A stretch of DNA of 64,000 nt. Origin: Mactra quadrangularis. Lineage: Eukaryota > Mollusca > Bivalvia > Venerida > Mactridae. Location of the stretch: assembly GCA_025267735.1 (NCBI GenBank), contig CM046299.1:41369733-41433732 (forward strand). Direction: 5' to 3'. The position numbers and the translations under genes are program-made. Of the stretch, positions 58,090-64,000 are shown one piece after another (the stretch's first letter is position 1; each line of letters starts with the position of its first letter). The notes below the pieces were generated by a model, which was not told the origin of the DNA, searched no databases, and worked only from the letters and a program-made list of their open reading frames with translations.

Positions 58090-58810
58090 TGTTTTGCTAA
58101 ACTAGTAGCCGAATTTGTTCGTTGAAAAAAACGGCAAATAAAAGATATTATTGTATATTCACTGTGGTCATTATTTTTTATATAATTAGTTCAATGTGGT
58201 AAAAACTTATTAAGTTTTTTAACAATTGATTTATTAAAGCAACCAGTTTCACTAACATTTTTCATCACCAATTCATAGATATTTAAATTGAAAGAATTTC
58301 AAATATGTTAAAAATGTATAAAAATTACATACTAAAGTATTTATGGCCTTACCTTTGATCTGTTGATGACCTTGGTCGTATACAATAAAATAATACAAAT
58401 ATATGACATGAGATGACACCTGGTTAATTTTAACAAAAGTCTACATTATAGGTTGAATAAATTTTTCAATGTACGATGACGATTCATTTTTTCTAAATTT
58501 TAAGATTTCGAAAATTAAGTAAAAAATGTGAAAATTCTGATCATTTATTTATGTTATTTTATAATTTGAACTACATTCGAATAATCTGCAGCTTCCAACA
58601 GAAGAGATAGGTACTCGTAATACACAATATAACGTATGTATAAGCAACTGCATTAAACGCATTTCTGATTAAAAGAACGCCTATCTTTGCATAGTATCAC
58701 CGCAAATATCTAACATGATTTTGATTCATTGCAGATCATCTCAAATATCCTAAGATGATTCTCGTTTATGGTCACCGATGAAGCAGATCGTCAGTTTGCA
58801 AGAAAACAGA
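58090..58810. other. AT-rich non-coding stretch
   Basis: No supported feature. Confidence 0.4.
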
Positions 58811-59007
58811 TCAGCATGTGCTACAAAAACAATCGTTCTGGCGACATTTTATCATTTGCGGATGACTGCACACCCGGTAGCTGCGCTTTGGTTTTGATGA
58901 GCCGTATGTGCTGGTATGAGTGGTCACTTAGTTTGTTTTCACATACATTAAACAGTCGTTATACTAAGCAATACTAGAACAGTATGGCAATTCGTGTGCG
59001 CAAATGG
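58811..59007 (+). repeat. Direct duplication, copy 1 (about 195 bp)
   Basis: CATGTGCTACAAAAACAATC, GGTAGCTGCGCTTTGG, GATGAGCCGTATGTGCTGG and CTAAGCAATACTAGAACAG recur at 59325-59515 with an offset of 512 bp. The 69-codon frame over copy 1 is broken in copy 2, so it is not a conserved gene. Confidence 0.85.
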
Positions 59008-59014
59008 CTTCGTT

Positions 59015-59317
59015 TTGTTTTTGTTAGGTTTAACGCCTTAGCAACACATAGCATAGGTCATAAAATGGCGGTCAGTTAACCAACTAACTGTTCCTAGAAA
59101 GGCTTAATCTCTGGATTTATGTGTTAACTAACTACTACAAGTACTAAGCTCATACTTTTGTCAGTGACTGACAACTGCCTTACATAATTAGGAATCATTA
59201 GTAGGAGGGAGTATGGCAATGACTAAGCTGCACAAAAGTATGCCTATCCCGGCAATCGAAGCCTTGACCCCTATATCAGTATACTTGCGTGCTACCAACT
59301 GAGCTAGCCGGGTGGCT
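59015..59317 (-). mobile_element. SINE family B, full-length, minus strand, between the duplicate copies
   Basis: Read in reverse: CCCGGCTAGCTCAGTTGGTA (A box), altered B box, CATACTTTTGTGCAGC, TCAGTCACTGACAAAAG and tail TTGCTAAGGCGTTAAA. It separates the two duplicate segments. Confidence 0.83.
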
Positions 59318-59324
59318 GAACCAT

Positions 59325-59515
59325 CATGTGCTACAAAAATAATCCTTCTGGTGACATTTTACGATTAGCTGCTATCTGGACATCTGGTAGCTGTCTCTTT
59401 GGTTCTGATGAGCCGTGTGTGCTGGTATGAGTAGTTACATATATATCAAACAGTCGTCGTGCTAAGCAATACGAGATTTCGTACTAGAACTCTATGGCAT
59501 TTCGTGTTCCCAAAA
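59325..59515 (+). repeat. Direct duplication, copy 2
   Basis: Matches 58811-59007 at about 80-85 percent by eye, with small indels. Confidence 0.85.
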
Positions 59516-59673
59516 TGGCTTCAGTGCGACATTCGAAAGTCAGGCGATCGTGTACAAAACGCTAAACAGGTGAAAAATACAATGTAGTAATTTAGTGTAG
59601 TTTTATTGCTCAAAGAAAACAGTAATCTTTAAGGTGTCATACTCATCTGGCTCACAATGTTTTTAATTACAAA

Positions 59674-60060
59674 TTAGCCAAATTATCGGAATTTTGTTAA
59701 GAGTCCGCGTAGATTTTAGAGTCCTCAATCCAAAAAAATATGTTGGCGAAATTTTCTTAAATAATTCTGTTGTTCCGGATAACTGATTTTTCTTAGGAAG
59801 TACTGACAGTTCCTTGTTTCTGTGTATTTTTTAATGAAAATGTACGTGAGTATGTTATATATACTTTTTTATGGAATTACTTTAATCTCTCATTAATGTC
59901 ATATATATACATTTATGTACTACCAAGTACTTATTTGTGTGAATACTAGTTAGAATTGACATGTGTTTTCGTTTTCGGTTTGTGTGTTTTTGTGAATAGG
60001 TACCTAGTTTTGTCAAAATTGAGCTGACGCTTAACAAAATTCCAATTTGGCATGGCCTTA
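59674..60060 (-). mobile_element. TIR element (TAAGGCCATGCC family), copy B, 387 bp
   Basis: Reverse orientation to copy A at 32075. Left TTAGCCAAATTATCGG and AATTTTGTTAAG; right CTTAACAAAATTCCAATTTG and GCATGGCCTTA. It shares AACTGATTTTTCTTAGGAAG, AGTTCCTTGTTTCTGTGTAT and ATGTACTACCAAGTACTTAT with copy A. Confidence 0.72.
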
Positions 60061-61526
60061 GTTATTTGAGCAACATATGCGGGTGCTTATTATAACATGT
60101 ATTGTTTTGTTTGTAATTAATTTCCCGCCAGAAAATATATGTTATATCTTAGAAAATGATTAAATTTTGTAACATAAATTTTATAAAACAGACGATGATT
60201 TTAATGAAATCCACCCACTCGACAAAAGGACACATTGTTAAAAATAAATGAACAACAGTTAAAGTTTATTTAAGCATACACCGAAACCTTTCTCAGACAC
60301 CTGCTTCAAAGAAACGTCGACATTTTAATATCTTACTATGTCACATCCATCGATGATTTTTTGATAAAAATATTTTTTTCTTGATAAATGTTACTTTTGT
60401 CTTATGTATTAAATATTTTGCGGGGGAGGCTATTAAACAAAATTATGCGCCCTGAAAAAAAATTATTTGAGATAATCTTAAAGTAATTATACAAAAGATC
60501 ATATCACATTAATCATTAAGGAATGTTGTCGGCAATGATATAAACATTTATTTCTATGAAGTCTGGTCTGAAATGTTTACCATAAAAGGTAACCCGATAT
60601 CCACATGTTCTTTAAGATCTAAAAATATAAACTGTTTGTTTTCAACATATATTGTAGTTTAAGCATATTCCGATTAAACTATAAATCGGGATAGTTGTTT
60701 TTCAGCCTGAAATGTCAGATTTTTCTATTTATGTGATAGAACATGTTTACAATCAAACTTGTTTGTCTAAACACATGAAAACACCACTCATCATCACTTT
60801 TTCAGCTAGAACTGTCCTTGCAGTGGTCGTCATAAAAACATAACGACAATGTTTTTTTTATGGAATTGCTTTAACCAGGCTGTTTGTTTGCGTTGCCTTG
60901 TTACATTGATATATAGCTTGTGGAAACTGAAGATATAATGAATTACATTAGAAAAAGACGGGCGATTACATATATTATATCAAATAAGGAAGTTAAGGTT
61001 GTGAATTATTTTAACTTATTACTCCATTTTATATCAATGTGTAAATATATGCTGTTACAAAAGAAGAAAAGATGTAATTTTATGTACTATTAATGTACTT
61101 TTACTCTTATTTTCATTTCAAGTCCTGCAGTTACTGAAAAGCATATTTTATGGTAACATTCATAAATACACTAACATTACAAAACACAAACAGTAATTAA
61201 AGCAGAACCTGTTAGAGATAAAAGCCAAACTATCATCTATCTCTGAAAAGCTTTTACATGAATAGATCGAATACATAACAAATACATGTACATTTTGTAT
61301 TTCCAGAACCATCTCACTCGGGAGCAAAAGCGAAATGCGGGTGAGATAGATTAAATGAACAGGTACTAATGTGTACAAACAATGTAAAACACAATAAATC
61401 GGCACATAATGTCGCATATAGAATTACTGATCTGAATGAGCAAACGATTAGGCTCTGAGCTTGCAAGCGCTTGTAAGCAAATATGTGAGCACAATGTATG
61501 AACAGAGGTGAATTTATAAGTACTTG
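60061..61526. other. AT-rich non-coding stretch
   Basis: Overlapping minus frames of 80 and 85 codons (61160-61556) are rich in Cys, Leu and Tyr and show no domain. Nothing else. Confidence 0.4.
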
Positions 61527-61822
61527 AGTGTCCTGCTGAGATAAAAGTTTGTGCACTTATTCCACATCAAAACAATTGCGTATATCAGTGTTAAATGTTG
61601 GAATCGTAAACAAATGTGTCAAATACGACATGTTAGTCTATATATGTATATTTTTGCACCGATGTGCAAGTGCCAAAGTGTCCTGGTGAGATAAAAATTG
61701 TGCACTTATTCCACATCAAAACAATTGCGTATACATGTATCAGTGTTAATTGTTGGGACCGTTAACCTATGTGTTAAGTACGACATGATAGCCTATGTAT
61801 GAATATTTTTGCACCGAATGCC
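61527..61822 (+). repeat. Two-unit direct tandem duplication, 151-bp period
   Basis: GTGTCCTGCTGAGATAAAA at 61528 and GTGTCCTGGTGAGATAAAA at 61679; both continue with GTGCACTTATTCCACATCAA and end near ATTTTTGCACCGA. Confidence 0.85.
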
Positions 61823-62744
61823 ATCCTTTGAAAACATTGTCTTTGTTCGTAACTGCTAACAAATTTTATCGAACAACATGGTCAATTCACATTGTAAGTT
61901 CACTCCTATGGAAAAAAATGTCAACGTCTTATGTATTTTGGAATAAGTAAAATCATCACCTTTTGGGAGGGGACTGGTGTGTTTCATTTTATGCAATGAA
62001 CATAAATTAAACTGAATAAAACTATGTTACCTTTGTTTCTCTGTAACCTTAGATGATTCAACGAATAGAACTTGCAAGACAATGATTTGAAATTCATAGC
62101 TGTTTCAATATAAAAATTTAATTATAAAAATATCAACAAAGCAACCTAAAGGCCAATTTTAACATTTAATATCAAAGTAATTCAAAACAGCGACACTTCG
62201 AAAAATTAAAAAAAAATGGCTCTCACATCACACTACTTCGAATATAACCGTTTTTAAAACATTTAGTATTTAGAGTGCTATAAATAAACTTAACATAGAA
62301 GAACAATATAACCCCCAAATTATGCTTTATATTATTATATATTAATACAAGTAAAAAAAACTTATAACCGGTTGCAAATAAAGGAAACAGCGAACAGAGT
62401 AACAATACATCATTTTCTACTTTTCAAGAACAATTTCAGTAGATACTTTCACACAAAATGCACCAATCTCATACATGTATTAAATGATATTAATCATCGT
62501 CATCATCACCTCAATTACAACAGGTCAATCAAATCTGACCCTCACATCGCCAAGTAAATTAGCTCTTTGGTCAGAACACCTAATATAAACTTCTTTAAAG
62601 CTATACAATAATCAGTTTCTCAAAAAGCCATTTAAAACTGTTCGCTCATTTAGTCTAAATTTAGGTGAATTTGAGACTAACAAGGAAACCGTCACACGAG
62701 GAGTCATACGATCTAAGATTCTTGCAAATAAGCAAGAAATACCA
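61823..62744. other. AT-rich non-coding stretch
   Basis: No supported feature. Confidence 0.4.
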
Positions 62745-62753
62745 ATATTAAAA

Positions 62754-62994
62754 ATTTTGTTATTGTTGGGTTTAACGCCGTAGCAACACATTGTATAAAT
62801 CATATAACGGCGGTCAGTCAACCTACTCAATGTTCGTGGAAAGGCAAAATATCTGGATTAAGCTGTTAACCAACTACTAAGCGCATACTTTCGTCAGTGA
62901 CTGACAAAAGCACTACATAATTATAATTCATTGGTAGGAGGGAGAATGGTCGTAGAAATAATTTCATGACCAAGCTCCACGAAAGTATGCCCCG
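62754..62994 (-). mobile_element. SINE family B, 5'-truncated, minus strand, with TSD
   Basis: The tail GTTGCTACGGCGTTAAACCC (read in reverse) and body are intact, but the copy stops at GGGGCATACTTTCGTGGAG, losing the tRNA-like head. ATATTAAAA flanks it on both sides (62745-62753, 62995-63003), as expected for target-primed insertion with incomplete reverse transcription. Confidence 0.88.
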
Positions 62995-63003
62995 ATATTA
63001 AAA

Positions 63004-63597
63004 GTAACGATACCAATACATCACGCAATAGGAATAACTGTTATGCTCGGAATGAAATAACTCGGACTATTTAATGCAATACCACATTTCAGCTGCTGCA
63101 GGTGTGAAGGGTTTCGTTTATTGCCACACATGTATTTCTTTATATAGATCGAATGTAAATAGACATTAAATTTTCATGATGCACAACAAACACAATTTTT
63201 TCCATAGATGTAAAAAAAACTTTTTGGTAAATCAGATAGATGATAATCAAAAGAAGAAAGTTGTTGACAACAAAATTGCTAGAATCGTGATCAATGGAGT
63301 GTTTTCAATTTGGTGAAAACTGGATAACACAATTAAAGATGTTACCATAGAATTGTCATTACAATGTTTTGCCAGACGTACTAAGGCTCACGACGTACAT
63401 TCGACTAATTTTTTTTGTAAGTAAAGGTTTTTTTTTCTCCGATTAGGAAATCCATTCGGAGTATTTGTATCAGCCAACAGCTTCAATAGCAACCTGATTT
63501 ACATCGCTTAACAAAATAGAGCAATGTTAACTAAATTTCTAAAGTATTGAAATGGTCTAAATCTTTAACAAACAATTACGATTTTGATTAACGTTCT
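63004..63597. other. AT-rich non-coding stretch
   Basis: No supported feature. Confidence 0.4.
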
Positions 63598-63800
63598 TAC
63601 GTATGCACACGTCTCCTGATCGAAGGTTTTACATGTAAGCTCGATTCCTTGGCGACGCATACTTTCGTGGAGTTTGGTAATGCAATAATATCTACAGCCA
63701 TTTTCCTTTCGACAACTAATTCTTAATTATATACGGCATATTAACTGATTAATAATAACATCAAGAGATTTAGCTTCTCCAAAAACGAATAGGAATTTGA
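63598..63800 (+). mobile_element. SINE family B, old and decayed, plus strand
   Basis: CACACGTCTCCTGATCGAAG, CTCGATTCCTTGGCGACGCA and TACTTTCGTGGAGTTTGGTA follow the family B order; the second half is much diverged (AGAGATTTAGCTTCTCC, then ATTTGACTAATGCTGACC). Confidence 0.65.
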
Positions 63801-64000
63801 CTAATGCTGACCAATCAAATTTGCAAGCATTTTTCAATTTCCACCTATACGATCATTGACATGGATGATGTCATGCACTTATTGTTTGATTTATTTTGTT
63901 AATGTGTATATATCGCAAGCACTCCATCCTGCATTTCGTTTTGTGTTGTTTTACACATTTTAAAATTTTGTGAAAACGACGTCATTTGAATGCAAATTTG
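63801..64000. other. Non-coding edge of the window
   Basis: Nothing recognised. Confidence 0.4.

Noticed and set aside
58768..58977. 69-codon frame
   Set aside because: Not preserved in the duplicate copy at 59325.

Overview
This window looks like gene-poor, AT-rich nuclear DNA from a mollusc, most likely a bivalve. The taxon is inferred from the repeats: several tRNA-derived SINE families ending in an ACGGCGTTAAACCCAA plus AAACAAACA tail, and dispersed repeats with ends like ACAAGAGGGTC...GCTCACCTGAG, both of which I recall as common in bivalve genomes. The genus cannot be named. I found no host protein-coding exon, rRNA or intact tRNA gene that I would defend. The longest open frames (about 500 and 540 codons) are artefacts of a 126-bp tandem repeat.

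Layout. 1-3120: AT-rich DNA with a 932-bp hAT-type element (1147-2078, perfect 8-bp target duplication) that keeps a possible BED zinc-finger relic. 3130-12557: a 9.4-kb foldback transposon (called FB1) with two inverted arms of 126-bp tandem units, a 2-kb centre holding a Tc1/mariner-like insert, and a 9-bp target duplication; it sits in the tail of a SINE. 12800-16700: mostly featureless, with one bivalve repeat and a 223-bp Tc1-like MITE. 16708-26883: a second, 10.2-kb foldback element (FB2) with 97-bp units, a 9-bp target duplication and an end motif shared with FB1. 26893-42000: scattered SINEs, two inverted copies of a 0.36-0.40-kb element with near-perfect 9-bp duplications, short tandem arrays and hairpins. 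42000-47300: a dense nest of SINEs, MITEs, a bivalve repeat and a 1.45-kb TTAA-flanked element, including a SINE split inside its A-box region by a MITE. 47300-64000: further SINEs (both strands), small tandem duplications and long stretches with nothing recognisable.

The main result is the pair FB1/FB2. They have unrelated tandem repeats but the same terminal motif (AGGTNNGTGAAGTTAGC), the same overall design and 9-bp duplications. The design matches Drosophila Foldback elements and long-TIR Mutator-like elements. Neither carries a recognisable transposase, so they would need one in trans. Two short families here (CATTCGGAAC ends; CAATCT ends) also show 9-bp duplications, so several MULE-type families may have been active in this genome. 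The SINE families share one 3' tail, which suggests a common LINE partner.
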